Below, in pieces: positions 1-8,687 of a DNA stretch of 64,000 nucleotides (its first letter is position 1; each line of letters opens with the position of its first letter). A model generated the notes under the pieces. It was given only the letters and a program-made list of their open reading frames with translations, was not told the DNA's origin and did no database searches. A program made the position numbers and the translations under genes. Origin of the DNA: Erysipelotrichaceae bacterium (GTDB taxonomy: Bacteria; Bacillota_I; Bacilli_A; RFN20; CAG-826); NCBI GenBank assembly GCA_020633795.1, contig JACKCX010000006.1:50959-114958 (forward strand). Direction: 5' to 3'.

Positions 1-146
1 AAAAGCCAGTGATGTTTGCAAGATAAAACAAAATAAATCTCATTATTAAATAATGAATTTAAAGAAAAAACATAAACAAATATAACCTATGAAATTTATA
101 TTACTAAAAAACTATTTTTATAATAAAAGTTTAAGTTTAATTTTTT

Positions 147-167
147 AAAAAAAGATTTTGTGAATCT
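147..167 (-). terminator. Intrinsic terminator after rsmI
   Basis: Read on the minus strand, AGATT pairs with AATCT around a CACAA loop, and a run of seven T follows. It lies just downstream of the rsmI stop codon and would end the dnaX-to-rsmI operon. The stem is only 5 bp, so the call is moderate. The rest of positions 1-146 is AT-rich and I see no gene in it; it holds a 15-bp palindrome, CATTATTAAATAATG, at 41-55. Confidence 0.5.
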
Positions 168-177
168 AAAAAAGCCG

Positions 178-1035
178 CTATTTGGAAAAATCTGCTTTGT
201 TTGCAAGCTTATAAATATAATTTTTGCTGATATTCATTTCTTCTGCCGTTATTTCGATGGCGTTTTTATTTGATAATCCCATTTTAATAAGATAACCTAC
301 TCTATTTAAAATTTTTGTATCTTCCACAACGGGCTTGTACATACATCCAGAAATGATGATAACCATCTCTCCCTTTAGTCCTTCGTTTTCAAGAGTAAGA
401 ATTTCTTCTGCTGTTCCATGAATATATTCCTCATTGAGTTTGGTTAATTCTCTTGCGAGAACGAGTTCTCTATTGTTGAGAACTTCTTTTATTAATGAAA
501 GAGTTTTAAAAATCCGATGTGGGCTCTCATAGAGAATAGTGGTTTCAGAGCGAGATTTAATGTTTTCCAATTCTTCTTTTGCCTCTTTATCTTTTGGCGG
601 TAAAAAACCATAGAAATAGAAATGAGTTGTTGATAAACCCGAGGCCACTAAAGCATTTAAAAAGGCTGAACTACCACTGATAGTGGAGACTTTAATTCCA
701 CTCTCTAAAGCTTTCTTAACCAGTATTTGTCCTGGATCGCTGATTCCGGGATATCCAGCATCTGAAACATAAGCAACTTTTTTACCTTCTTTTATCAATG
801 AAATGAGATGCTCTGAAGCCTGCGATTCATTATGTTCTCGAAGGGAAAGAAGTTCTTTTTTAATTCCAAATTTTTCTAAAAGTGAATAAGTATTTCTCGT
901 ATCCTCTGCAGCAATTAGATCGACATCATTCAATGTGTCAATTGCTCGTTTAGACATTTCAGAAAGATTGCCAATAGGGGTAGCAACTAAATATAAGACA
1001 AATCCAGTATTATCAAAACTTTTATTTCTTTTCAT
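178..1035 (-). CDS. rsmI: 16S rRNA (cytidine-1402 2'-O)-methyltransferase RsmI
   Basis: A SAM-dependent methyltransferase that 2'-O-methylates C1402 of 16S rRNA in the decoding centre. The 285-residue protein has the family's N-terminal ATPIGNL motif near residues 18-24, AEDTRN near 43-48 and the glycine-rich SDAGYPGISDPG near 91-102, as in tetrapyrrole-methylase-fold enzymes. I chose ATG at 1035; an upstream TTG at 1059 would add eight residues that do not look like the family. The start overlaps the end of ricT by 14 bases, so the two are probably translationally coupled. It is the last gene of the minus-strand operon. Confidence 0.93.
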   Translation of the reverse strand: MKRNKSFDNTGFVLYLVATPIGNLSEMSKRAIDTLNDVDLIAAEDTRNTYSLLEKFGIKKELLSLREHNESQASEHLISLIKEGKKVAYVSDAGYPGISDPGQILVKKALESGIKVSTISGSSAFLNALVASGLSTTHFYFYGFLPPKDKEAKEELENIKSRSETTILYESPHRIFKTLSLIKEVLNNRELVLARELTKLNEEYIHGTAEEILTLENEGLKGEMVIIISGCMYKPVVEDTKILNRVGYLIKMGLSNKNAIEITAEEMNISKNYIYKLANKADFSK

Positions 1036-1903
1036 TTGATGATGGTCTCTTTTTAACAAAGTAAGCCTGTTTTTTCAAATCTTCAAAGGGAATGAATTTC
1101 ACGTCTTCAGAATTTTCGATTTTGACCACTTGAGAGATAACATTGATATTTGTAATGGTATACTCCACTTTATCAATGAAGAGCTTACTGCCAAGTTCGG
1201 GATATAATTTTTTGGCTTCGGTATAGGCATCATCCTCGTATTTCAGACAGCAAAGTAATTTTCCACAATGGCCACTTAATTTTGGAATATTGATGGAGAG
1301 CATTTGATTTTTTGCTCGACTAATTGATATTCCATCGAATTCATTTAAGAAAGTAGCACAGCATAAAGGGAGACCACACACGCCAATGCCACCAATCATT
1401 TTAGCTTTATCACGTGAGCCAATTTGTCTTAATTCAATGCGAGTATGAAGCCGAGAAGCCAATGTTTTGAGCAACTCTCGAAAGTCGACACGCTCATCAG
1501 CTAAATAAGAAAACAGGACTTTAGACTTGTCTAAAGTAAATTCACAAGAAATTAAATTCATTGGAAGATGAAGTTTTTCAGCTTCACCTCGGCAAATCTC
1601 TAAAGCATGAGCAGCATCTTTTTGATTGATTTCATATAAGCGAATATCGACATCAGTCGCCACTCTTATCACTGGTTTTAATCCGATATTAGATTGGTAC
1701 TTTGAAATATCGATCGGTTCAATAGCAACAGTGCCTAACTCAAGTCCTTTAATTGTTTCAACGACGACTTTGTTATCGATATTTAAAGGAAGATTTTCAG
1801 TTCCGAAGAAATAAATGCGTGGAGCGGAAATAAATTTGATTCCGACATAGTGATCGTAGATAGAATTATCTATCTGTTCTGGGATTGGATTATTTTGGTA
1901 CAT
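1022..1903 (-). CDS. ricT: PSP1-domain regulatory protein RicT (YaaT)
   Basis: A 293-residue PSP1-domain protein. In Bacillus subtilis RicT/YaaT works with RicA and RicF in a complex that stimulates RNase Y-dependent mRNA maturation and affects Spo0A phosphorylation. The characteristic cysteine cluster is present: GGIGVCGLPLCCATFL and then CGKLLCCLKYE, which in the known complex helps bind iron-sulfur clusters. GGAG precedes the ATG at 1903 with good spacing. The holB-ricT-rsmI neighbourhood matches that of other Bacilli. No RicA or RicF homologue is in the window. Confidence 0.9.
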   Translation of the reverse strand: MYQNNPIPEQIDNSIYDHYVGIKFISAPRIYFFGTENLPLNIDNKVVVETIKGLELGTVAIEPIDISKYQSNIGLKPVIRVATDVDIRLYEINQKDAAHALEICRGEAEKLHLPMNLISCEFTLDKSKVLFSYLADERVDFRELLKTLASRLHTRIELRQIGSRDKAKMIGGIGVCGLPLCCATFLNEFDGISISRAKNQMLSINIPKLSGHCGKLLCCLKYEDDAYTEAKKLYPELGSKLFIDKVEYTITNINVISQVVKIENSEDVKFIPFEDLKKQAYFVKKRPSSNEKK

Positions 1904-1907
1904 GTTA

Positions 1908-2900
1908 TTACTCCTTTGTAATGTCTAACATTAAATGATCGAGTAGAAGAGGAATGTTGACATTGGTATTAATAAGATTTCGACATCTTAATATTTCTAA
2001 TAAACTATTCTCGATATGGGACAAATTCTTGACAAGAATAGTTAATTCATTACTATAGCTTTTAAGAATTGGATTTTTACCATGTTTGATATTAACCAAA
2101 TCTTCAAAAGCTTGTATTAGTATATCAAGAAAAAACCTCGCTGACTCTTTTGTTTTGATGATGGGGGTAATATTTGTTTCACAAGTGTAGATGGCTTCGC
2201 TACTATTTTCACTTCCTAAAGCCTTAATGAGTTGAATAAAACCATTTTTTGCCTCTTCAAAAGCTTCTTCTGTTTCTTTATTTTTTAAAGCATCAAGAAT
2301 AAAATCAGCATCGTTATAAAAATATGACAATAATTCAGCATTCTGCTCAGACACACCTTTGGTTATTGCTTCATCAATCACTTGTCTTCGATCGATTAAT
2401 TTTAAATGCATAATTTGACAACGTGAAGTAATAGTGGGTAAAACATTGCTCTCATTATTTGTGGTTAAAAAGGCATATATTTTGCTTCCTGGTTCTTCAA
2501 GAAATTTAAGAATAGAATTAACGGCAACAGGAGTCATGTTCTCGACGAGGTGTAAGATATAAATCATGATTCCTTTGCTTTCGAAAGCCGTTTTATCAAA
2601 TTGAGTTTCAATCGCTTCAATCTCTTCTTTTTTAATGGTATGGTTTGAACCGTCATAAATAATAAAATCCGGATAATTACCATCCTCCACTCTTAAGCAA
2701 GAAATACAATTGTTACACGCTAATGGAGAAGGATTATCACAGATAATGGATTTCGCTAAATATTTGGCAGTTTCAAACAAAGGAGTTCCAGGTTGCCCAG
2801 CGATAAGATAAGCATGAGAAAGATGCTGACTCTGCAAAGAATTAACAAAAGTCTGATAAATGATGGGCTGATATTTTTTTAAATATTCCTCTATTTGCAT
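1908..2900 (-). CDS. holB: DNA polymerase III delta' subunit
   Basis: A clamp-loader subunit that joins the delta and DnaX subunits to load the sliding clamp. The protein has the RFC/AAA+ arrangement: a degenerate P-loop region near residues 34-50 (AGQPGTPLFETAK), as expected for the non-hydrolysing delta' subunit, a zinc-binding Cys set (CDNPSPLACNNCISC), and the SRCQ sensor motif. At 330 residues it has normal length. It overlaps the end of tmk by 10 bases, a common gene pair in Bacilli. It is much shorter than dnaX and lacks a consensus Walker A, which separates the two paralogues. Confidence 0.92.
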   Translation of the reverse strand: MQIEEYLKKYQPIIYQTFVNSLQSQHLSHAYLIAGQPGTPLFETAKYLAKSIICDNPSPLACNNCISCLRVEDGNYPDFIIYDGSNHTIKKEEIEAIETQFDKTAFESKGIMIYILHLVENMTPVAVNSILKFLEEPGSKIYAFLTTNNESNVLPTITSRCQIMHLKLIDRRQVIDEAITKGVSEQNAELLSYFYNDADFILDALKNKETEEAFEEAKNGFIQLIKALGSENSSEAIYTCETNITPIIKTKESARFFLDILIQAFEDLVNIKHGKNPILKSYSNELTILVKNLSHIENSLLEILRCRNLINTNVNIPLLLDHLMLDITKE

Positions 2901-3511
2901 AATCTCGATAAAATAGCGTCCAATGTCGCTTGTGCCACTTTTTCTTTGGACTTGCTTGCATCAATAATGACATAACGATCAGGATAGCGTTTTGCTAATT
3001 CAAGAAAAGTGGATCGAACCTTATTATGAAACTCTATTTTTTCGAGGTCTAAACGATTGATTTCACGTTTATCATTACTGTTGATACGCGCTAAGCCAAT
3101 GCTTGGATCAATATCGAACAAAAGTGTTAAATCGGGCCAAGTATTTTCTGTCGCAAATAAATTAATATTTAAAACTTCGTCAATTCCTAAATGGCGCGCC
3201 CCACCTTGATAGGCGAGGGATGAATCAAGATAACGATCGCAAATAACAATCTTGCCTTCCTTTAACGCGGGCCAAACTTTTTCAACGAGATGTTGTCTTC
3301 GGCTGGCAGCATATAAAAGAGCCTCAGTTTTGCTATCCATTGCGGTGTTACCTTTATCGAGAATGACATTCCTGATTTGTTCACTGATAGGGGTGCCACC
3401 TGGTTCGCGAGTACGAACAATTTGATATCCCAAATCTTGTAATTTTTTTACCGCTGTTTCAACGGCGGTGGTCTTTCCTGATCCTTCTGGTCCTTCAAGT
3501 GTGATAAACAT
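2891..3511 (-). CDS. tmk: Thymidylate kinase
   Basis: Phosphorylates dTMP to dTDP with ATP for DNA synthesis. The N-terminal P-loop GPEGSGKTT follows directly after MFITLE, the DRY motif is in DRYLDSSLAYQG, and the length is 206 residues. I use ATG at 3511, which has AGGAAGG about seven bases upstream, rather than the longer reading from TTG at 3547, which would add 12 residues unlike the family. It lies between recR and holB in the usual Bacilli order. Confidence 0.95.
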   Translation of the reverse strand: MFITLEGPEGSGKTTAVETAVKKLQDLGYQIVRTREPGGTPISEQIRNVILDKGNTAMDSKTEALLYAASRRQHLVEKVWPALKEGKIVICDRYLDSSLAYQGGARHLGIDEVLNINLFATENTWPDLTLLFDIDPSIGLARINSNDKREINRLDLEKIEFHNKVRSTFLELAKRYPDRYVIIDASKSKEKVAQATLDAILSRLCK

Positions 3512-3524
3512 AGTAAAGTCCTTC

Positions 3525-4121
3525 CTAAATTTTTCGACGCCCTTCAAAGGCTTTTGACAAAGTCAATGAATCAGCATAATCAAGATTGCCACCCATCGGT
3601 AAGCCATAGGCTAAACGAGTAACATTAATACCCATGGGTTCAATTATTTTGGCAAGATATAAGGCAGTTGTTTCACCATCGACAGTTGGATTTGTGGCGA
3701 TAATGACTTCTTTGATAACCCCTTCTTGAATTCTCTTAATCAATTGAGGAATATTTAAATCTTCAATTCCTTTTCCTCTTGAAATAGAAATGGTTCCGCC
3801 TAAAACATGATAAAGACCATGGAAACTTTCCGCTTTTTCAAAAGCTAACAAATCTTTAGGTGATGAAACGACCATTAATGAGGTTTTATCTCGCGCTTCA
3901 TCGCGACATATATCACAAATTGTTTCCTCAGTGAGATTCCCACAAATTGGGCAGATGTGAATAGAAGATTTGAGTTCTTTTATGGCTTCGGAAAATTCAT
4001 TCAAATCATCCTCATCCATTTCGAGCATCGCAAAAGCCATTCTCTCCGCTGATTTCTTGCCAACACTGGGGAGCTTAGATAACGATTCTTCTAGTCTTTC
4101 TAAAGCTTTTAATTTTTCCAT
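3525..4121 (-). CDS. recR: Recombination protein RecR
   Basis: A 198-residue DNA-binding protein that works with RecO (and RecF) to load RecA at gaps. In order the sequence shows a helix-hairpin-helix (LPSVGKKSAERMAF), a four-cysteine zinc finger (CPICGN...CDIC), and a Toprim domain (VVSSPKDLLAFE and ATNPTVDGETTALYLA), ending with the conserved PMGGNLDYAD segment. The ATG follows AGGAATG. It sits directly downstream of ybaB, an association conserved across bacteria. Confidence 0.96.
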   Translation of the reverse strand: MEKLKALERLEESLSKLPSVGKKSAERMAFAMLEMDEDDLNEFSEAIKELKSSIHICPICGNLTEETICDICRDEARDKTSLMVVSSPKDLLAFEKAESFHGLYHVLGGTISISRGKGIEDLNIPQLIKRIQEGVIKEVIIATNPTVDGETTALYLAKIIEPMGINVTRLAYGLPMGGNLDYADSLTLSKAFEGRRKI

Positions 4122-4423
4122 TACATTCCTAATCCATTACGGCGACCAGTGATGCGTTCATTGATATCACCGCGTTCTTTTTCAATCATGCTCATAATTT
4201 CATTTATTGTTAATACGACGAGATCTTCAATCATTTCTTTATTTTCTGGATCTAAAGCACTCTCATCAATTGAAATTGATTTCATCTCATGAGAGCCAAG
4301 CATAGTAACTGTGACCGCCCCGCCTTTTGTAAGCGTGAATTCTTTTTGTTCTAACTCGCCCATTGCCTTGTTCAAATCTCGTTGCATTTTTTGAGCTTGC
4401 ATCATCATTTGTTGCATATTCAT
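4121..4423 (-). CDS. ybaB: YbaB/EbfC family nucleoid-associated protein
   Basis: A 100-residue DNA-binding protein of the YbaB/EbfC family, which forms tweezer-like dimers and is thought to help organise the nucleoid. The methionine/glutamine-rich start (MNMQQMMMQAQKMQ) and the central VTVTMLGSHEMKSISID strand are typical. It lies between dnaX and recR, and its stop overlaps the recR start by one base, so translation is probably coupled. AGGAG lies upstream of the ATG. Confidence 0.93.
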   Translation of the reverse strand: MNMQQMMMQAQKMQRDLNKAMGELEQKEFTLTKGGAVTVTMLGSHEMKSISIDESALDPENKEMIEDLVVLTINEIMSMIEKERGDINERITGRRNGLGM

Positions 4424-4429
4424 AGCACT

Positions 4430-6139
4430 CTATTCTCCTATAAACTTTAAAGTTGATTCATTAATTTTTGGTAATTTGTTGACTTGAATCATATCCATAT
4501 ACATCTTTTGTAATCTAATGGAATCTTTTCTTGAGACGGCATAAACAAACATTTTTCGACCGAAAATATTGGAAATGACATCTTGAATTTCTTGCTGGTT
4601 CTCTTGAGAATTAACTTTTGTGACAGCCTTGTCGAGTGGATACTCAACAATGAGAACTTTGTTTCCGGCGACAAGTGGATGGCCATCGACGAGCAACATG
4701 GCAACTTTGCCAAGAGATGGATGAGCTGTTAGTCGATTGATGTTTCTCCAATTTTTAATCAGATCATTCTTTATATCTTTTTTGCTGGTGACCATGATTT
4801 TAATCATCAGATCATCATTAACAAAAAATTTATCATCAACTTTTGTGTTTTCTAATAACAACACTCCTTCACCAAAGACAATTGGTTTTTGCGGTTCGTC
4901 AATCTGCGGTTCATCTTCAGAAAGAATTGACATTTGTTGTGGAGCATTATTCTTTGCTTTAGTGTCAATTAATTGGCTTTTTGCAGTATTTTCAGTGTTT
5001 TTTTCATTAATTTTAGTTGCGATATTTTCTTTAACAGGAATAGAAGAGTTTTCCTTTTTTTCAAATTTTAGACTAGCTAATTTTAGAAGCATGACCTCAA
5101 ATAAGGGAGCGATAGAGGTAACATTTTTATAATCTTTAAGAGTGTTCATCAAGATTTCAACCATCTCCATTGTTTGCTTTTGATTAAACTGATGAGAAAG
5201 AAGTTGGACTTCCTCTTTTTTGAGAATTTCTAAATAGTCGAAACGATTAGTGGTTTCAAAAATCAAGAGATCTTTTAATACGAGAAGCAAGTCATCGGTC
5301 AAACGTTTAATGTCTGTTCCGCGGGCAATGTATTCCTTTAATCGATCAAGGACATCAGTAATATCGTTTTGAGCGATAGAAGTTAAGAGTTCGATTTTTT
5401 CTTGTGTTGATTCAAGAGCAAAAATGTCAAGGACATCATCCTCATTTAAGCGATTGCCAGAATACGCCAAAACTTGATCTAAGATTGACAATGCATCACG
5501 CATACCGCCATCGGCTAAAGAAACAATTAATTTGACAGCCTTTTCGTTATAGGCAATGTTCTCTTGTTCTAAAATATCTTTAATTCGACCATTGATATCA
5601 TCATCGCTAACTTTTGAAAAATCATATCTTTGACAGCGAGAAAGGATAGTAGGCAAAATTTTATGTGGTTCTGTAGTTGCCAAGATGAAAATGACATGCT
5701 CTGGTGGTTCTTCAAGCGTTTTTAATAATGCGTTGAAAGCCCCAGCTGTCATCATATGAACTTCATCGATAATATAAACCTTGTATCGACCGAGAATAGT
5801 GCTGTATTTGACTTTATCAATCAAGTCTCTAATTTCATCGACTCCGTTATTGCTGGCGGCATCAATTTCAAGGACATCAGGATGAGTTCCTTCATTGATA
5901 GCAACACAGTTTTTGCATTCGTTGCATTGATGGCCGATTCCCTCGTCACAGTTTAATGCTTTGGCGAGAAGTTTTGCCATTGTCGTCTTTCCAGTTCCAC
6001 GAGGACCAGCAAAAAGATAAGCATGAGCAATCTTACCTGTTGCTAGAGCATTTTTAATTGTTTTGACGATATGCTGTTGTCCAGCAACTTCGTCAAAGGT
6101 TAATGGACGATATTTTCGATAAAGCGCCTTGTAAGCCAT
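4430..6139 (-). CDS. dnaX: DNA polymerase III tau (and possible gamma) subunit
   Basis: The ATPase of the clamp loader. The AAA+ domain has Walker A GPRGTGKTT near residues 45-53, a zinc-binding cysteine set (CDEGIGHQCNECKNC), the DEVH Walker B near 125 and SRCQRYDF. Domain III ends near residue 355, followed by a Glu/Asn/Lys-rich linker and a C-terminal domain; 569 residues in all. The linker begins with a slippery heptamer (see 5054-5060) that could give a shorter gamma-like form. GGTGA precedes the ATG and a TATAAT box lies 19-24 bases upstream of the start. It heads the minus-strand operon. Confidence 0.96.
   Translation of the reverse strand: MAYKALYRKYRPLTFDEVAGQQHIVKTIKNALATGKIAHAYLFAGPRGTGKTTMAKLLAKALNCDEGIGHQCNECKNCVAINEGTHPDVLEIDAASNNGVDEIRDLIDKVKYSTILGRYKVYIIDEVHMMTAGAFNALLKTLEEPPEHVIFILATTEPHKILPTILSRCQRYDFSKVSDDDINGRIKDILEQENIAYNEKAVKLIVSLADGGMRDALSILDQVLAYSGNRLNEDDVLDIFALESTQEKIELLTSIAQNDITDVLDRLKEYIARGTDIKRLTDDLLLVLKDLLIFETTNRFDYLEILKKEEVQLLSHQFNQKQTMEMVEILMNTLKDYKNVTSIAPLFEVMLLKLASLKFEKKENSSIPVKENIATKINEKNTENTAKSQLIDTKAKNNAPQQMSILSEDEPQIDEPQKPIVFGEGVLLLENTKVDDKFFVNDDLMIKIMVTSKKDIKNDLIKNWRNINRLTAHPSLGKVAMLLVDGHPLVAGNKVLIVEYPLDKAVTKVNSQENQQEIQDVISNIFGRKMFVYAVSRKDSIRLQKMYMDMIQVNKLPKINESTLKFIGE
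5054..5060 (-). other. Candidate -1 ribosomal slippery site in dnaX
   Basis: On the minus strand the coding phase at codons 360-362 is GAA AAA AAG, which contains A AAA AAG in the same phase as the known slippery heptamer of Escherichia coli dnaX. A -1 slip would be followed by seven codons (reading GKLFYSC) and a TAA, giving a protein of about 370 residues that keeps domains I-III and loses the tau-specific tail. I see no clear upstream Shine-Dalgarno-like stimulator and no strong downstream hairpin, so use of the site is unproven. Confidence 0.45.
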
Positions 6140-6157
6140 ATTTGTTCACCATTTAAG

Positions 6158-6163
6158 ATTATA
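6158..6163 (-). promoter_or_regulatory. -10 box of the dnaX operon promoter
   Basis: On the minus strand a perfect TATAAT lies 18 bases upstream of the dnaX ATG, with a weak -35 (TTTATG) 16 bases further up. The predicted transcript starts near 6151, leaving a leader of about 12 bases that still holds GGTGA. It is divergent from the prfA promoter. Confidence 0.55.
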
Positions 6164-6242
6164 CACAAATGCGCGCTTACATAAAAGCCTTAATATTCAT
6201 ATTAAATAAAAGCAATTGAACCTTTTTCTTTAAGCCCTCCTA

Positions 6243-6251
6243 TGGTAAAAT
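6243..6251 (+). promoter_or_regulatory. Extended -10 promoter of prfA
   Basis: TGGTAAAAT is a TGn extended -10 element with TAAAAT as the hexamer. There is no good -35 at 17-bp spacing. The transcript would begin near 6258, followed by GAGAGG as the ribosome binding site of prfA. Confidence 0.5.
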
Positions 6252-6276
6252 ACATATCGCCTAAAGAGAGGTTTTT

Positions 6277-7350
6277 ATGGAAAAAAGCATGTATCAGCGT
6301 TTAGAAATTGCTGAAAAACGATTGAAAGAAATTGACGAAGAACTCATGAGTGAAAATATTATGAATGATATCGCTCATTTTCGGCTTATTTCTAAAGAAA
6401 GAGCTTCTCTAGATGAACAAGTGGAATGCTTCCAAAAATTTAAGAAGAACGAAGAAGATTTAATCGGCGCTCATGAAATGAGCCATGATGATGATATCGA
6501 CATCTCTGAAATGGGAAAAGAAGAGATAAAACGCCTTGAATCTGAACAGGTTGTTATTGAAGAAAAACTCCGAGAACTTTTACTTCCTAAAGATCCTAAT
6601 GATGACAAAAATATTATCGTTGAAATACGTGGCGCTGTCGGCGGAGATGAAGCCAACATTTTTGCAGGTGATCTTTTTCGTATGTACACACGCTATGCTG
6701 AAACACAAGGATGGAAAATTAAAATGCTCGACGAGAATCCGTCTGAAGCTGGTGGTTTTGCTCAAGTATCCTTCAAAATCAGTGGAGACAATGTCTATTC
6801 GAAATTAAAATTTGAAAGTGGAGCGCATCGCGTTCAAAGAGTCCCTAAGACAGAAGCGGGCGGAAGAATTCATACTTCAACGGCAACTGTTTTGGTGATG
6901 CCAGAAGCTGAAGAAATTGATGTGCAAATTAATCCAAATGATTTACAAGTTGATACCTATCATAGTCAAGGAGCGGGCGGACAGAATGTTAACAAGACAG
7001 AGTCTGCAGTTCGCATCACACATATTCCTACAGGAATAGTTGTCGCTTGTCAAACTGAGAAATCGCAGATTCAAAATCGTGAAATCGCTATGCAAATGTT
7101 ACGAACAAAAATGTATATGACCGCTCTTGCTGAACAACAAGAGAAAATTGGCAGTGAGCGAAAACTGAAAGTTGGAACTGGCGAGCGATCAGAAAAAATT
7201 CGGACCTATAATTATCCTCAAAATCGCGTTACTGATCATCGAATTGGTTTTACCATTCAAAAATTAGATCGTGTGATGGAAGGTGATCTTGACGAAATCA
7301 TCGACGCCCTTATTCACTTTGATCAATCAAGTAAATTAGCAGGCGAATAA
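6277..7350 (+). CDS. prfA: Peptide chain release factor 1
   Basis: Recognises UAA and UAG stop codons. The 357-residue protein has the GGQ catalytic loop ([13 protein letters not shown]), and the codon-reading tripeptide is P-K-T in QRVPKTEAGG, the PxT type that separates RF1 from RF2. GAGAGG precedes the ATG. The next gene, prmC, encodes the enzyme that methylates the GGQ glutamine, the common bacterial arrangement. Confidence 0.97.
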   Translation: MEKSMYQRLEIAEKRLKEIDEELMSENIMNDIAHFRLISKERASLDEQVECFQKFKKNEEDLIGAHEMSHDDDIDISEMGKEEIKRLESEQVVIEEKLRELLLPKDPNDDKNIIVEIRGAVGGDEANIFAGDLFRMYTRYAETQGWKIKMLDENPSEAGGFAQVSFKISGDNVYSKLKFESGAHRVQRVPKTEAGGRIHTSTATVLVMPEAEEIDVQINPNDLQVDTYHSQGAGGQNVNKTESAVRITHIPTGIVVACQTEKSQIQNREIAMQMLRTKMYMTALAEQQEKIGSERKLKVGTGERSEKIRTYNYPQNRVTDHRIGFTIQKLDRVMEGDLDEIIDALIHFDQSSKLAGE

Positions 7351-7351
7351 T

Positions 7352-8203
7352 ATGCCCACAAATCGTGAAATATATTTTAATTTATTAAAATCTGGGAATA
7401 AATATCTCACTAGATTTGTTATTAAAAGTTTATTGTGCGATGTGAATAAATTTAATGACGATATTACTTTGTACAAATCATTTGATTTTCAGTGTCTGAA
7501 CTACGATAAATTACTCGAAAATATTGAGCGGGTTTGCCAGGGTGAACCATTTCAATATGTCTTGGGTTATTGCAATTTTATTGATCGATATTTTGAAGTT
7601 AACCCTCATGTTTTAATTCCTCGTCAAGAGACAGAAGAATTAGTTATAAACACTAAGGCCCTTATCGAGAAAGCGTTTGGCAAATCAACTATTTCTATCG
7701 CTGATGTTTGCACAGGATCTGGATGTATCGCTATCACTTTAAAGAAATATTTTCCTCATGCTAATATCTATGGAACTGACATTGATAAAGAATGCTTAAC
7801 AATTGCAAAAAGAAACGATCGATTGAAGCAAATTTCTTTTTTGCAAGGCGATATGTTAGAACCTCTAATTAAAGCAAATATCAAGGTTGATGTCATTGTT
7901 TGCAACCCGCCTTATATTGAAAAAAAAGAAGAGATTGATGAACAAGTTTGGAAATATGAACCCCACCTTGCTCTATTAGCTTATCCAGATACATTTTTTT
8001 ATGAAAAAGTTTTTAAAAATTGCGATAAAATATTAAGTCCACAAGGAATGATGGTTTTTGAAATTGGTGAGGACATGGAAGAAAAACTCACTAAGTTAGT
8101 TGATAAATATCTACGTGATGTAATCGTCAAATTTTCAAAAGATATGCACAACAAAATGCGTTTTCTTTATATAATAAAAAAAGGAGATAAAAATTATGCT
8201 TAA
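7352..8203 (+). CDS. prmC: Release factor glutamine methyltransferase PrmC (HemK)
   Basis: Methylates the glutamine of the GGQ motif in release factors using SAM. The N-terminal helical domain is followed by a Rossmann methyltransferase domain with DVCTGSGCIAI as motif I and the catalytic CNPPYI near residue 185. The protein has 283 residues. It starts one base after the prfA stop and overlaps rpiB by eight bases, so prfA-prmC-rpiB is an operon. Confidence 0.95.
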   Translation: MPTNREIYFNLLKSGNKYLTRFVIKSLLCDVNKFNDDITLYKSFDFQCLNYDKLLENIERVCQGEPFQYVLGYCNFIDRYFEVNPHVLIPRQETEELVINTKALIEKAFGKSTISIADVCTGSGCIAITLKKYFPHANIYGTDIDKECLTIAKRNDRLKQISFLQGDMLEPLIKANIKVDVIVCNPPYIEKKEEIDEQVWKYEPHLALLAYPDTFFYEKVFKNCDKILSPQGMMVFEIGEDMEEKLTKLVDKYLRDVIVKFSKDMHNKMRFLYIIKKGDKNYA

Positions 8204-8636
8204 AATTGCTGTTGGCTCTGATCATGGTGGTCTTGATTATAAAAACGAGATTGCTAATTATTTAAAATCTAAAGGTTATGAAGTTTTTGATGTGGGAACA
8301 AATTCACACGATTCCTGCAATTATCCTGTCTTTGGCTTTGCAGCTGCTAATTTGGTAGCTTCAGGACAATGTGATTATGGCGTTATTGTTTGCACATCTG
8401 GAGAAGGTATCTCCATTGCTGCCAATAAAGTAAAAGGGATTCGCTGTGGCATCGGCTATAATGATGAAGTGACAAAACTGATGCGCCAGCATAACGATTG
8501 CAATATGATTGCTTTTGGACAAAAATTTATGGATTTGTCAGATGTCTTACGAAGAGTTGATATTTTCTTATCAACACCATTTGAAGGCGGAAGACATGCT
8601 GTCCGCGTCGATATGATTAAAGACTTCGAAGAATAA
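8196..8636 (+). CDS. rpiB: Ribose-5-phosphate isomerase B (RpiB/LacAB family)
   Basis: A 146-residue sugar-phosphate isomerase interconverting ribose-5-phosphate and ribulose-5-phosphate. The phosphate-binding GSDHGGLDYKNEI and the active-site segment VCTSGEGISIAANK with the catalytic cysteine near residue 65 are clear. AAAGGAG lies upstream of the ATG. LacA/LacB subunits have the same fold, but the single gene beside prmC favours RpiB, as in many Bacillota. Confidence 0.88.
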   Translation: MLKIAVGSDHGGLDYKNEIANYLKSKGYEVFDVGTNSHDSCNYPVFGFAAANLVASGQCDYGVIVCTSGEGISIAANKVKGIRCGIGYNDEVTKLMRQHNDCNMIAFGQKFMDLSDVLRRVDIFLSTPFEGGRHAVRVDMIKDFEE

Positions 8637-8655
8637 ATAAGAAAAAAATAAATAT

Positions 8656-8687
8656 GAGCGCTCCTTAGTAAATATGAGCGCTTTTTT
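8656..8687 (+). terminator. Terminator-like hairpin overlapping the comFA start codon
   Basis: GAGCGCT at 8656-8662 can pair with AGCGCTT at 8677-8683, including one G-U pair, around a 14-base loop, and T's follow. It would end the prfA-prmC-rpiB transcript. The comFA ATG (8674-8676) is in the loop. The same bases form two direct 14-bp copies of TAAATATGAGCGCT at 8649-8662 and 8669-8682. Confidence 0.55.

Noticed and set aside
4737..5132. Open frame of 131 codons on the plus strand inside dnaX.
   Set aside because: It is the antisense shadow of the Lys/Asn/Glu-rich linker, with hydrophobic low-complexity translation and no start signals.
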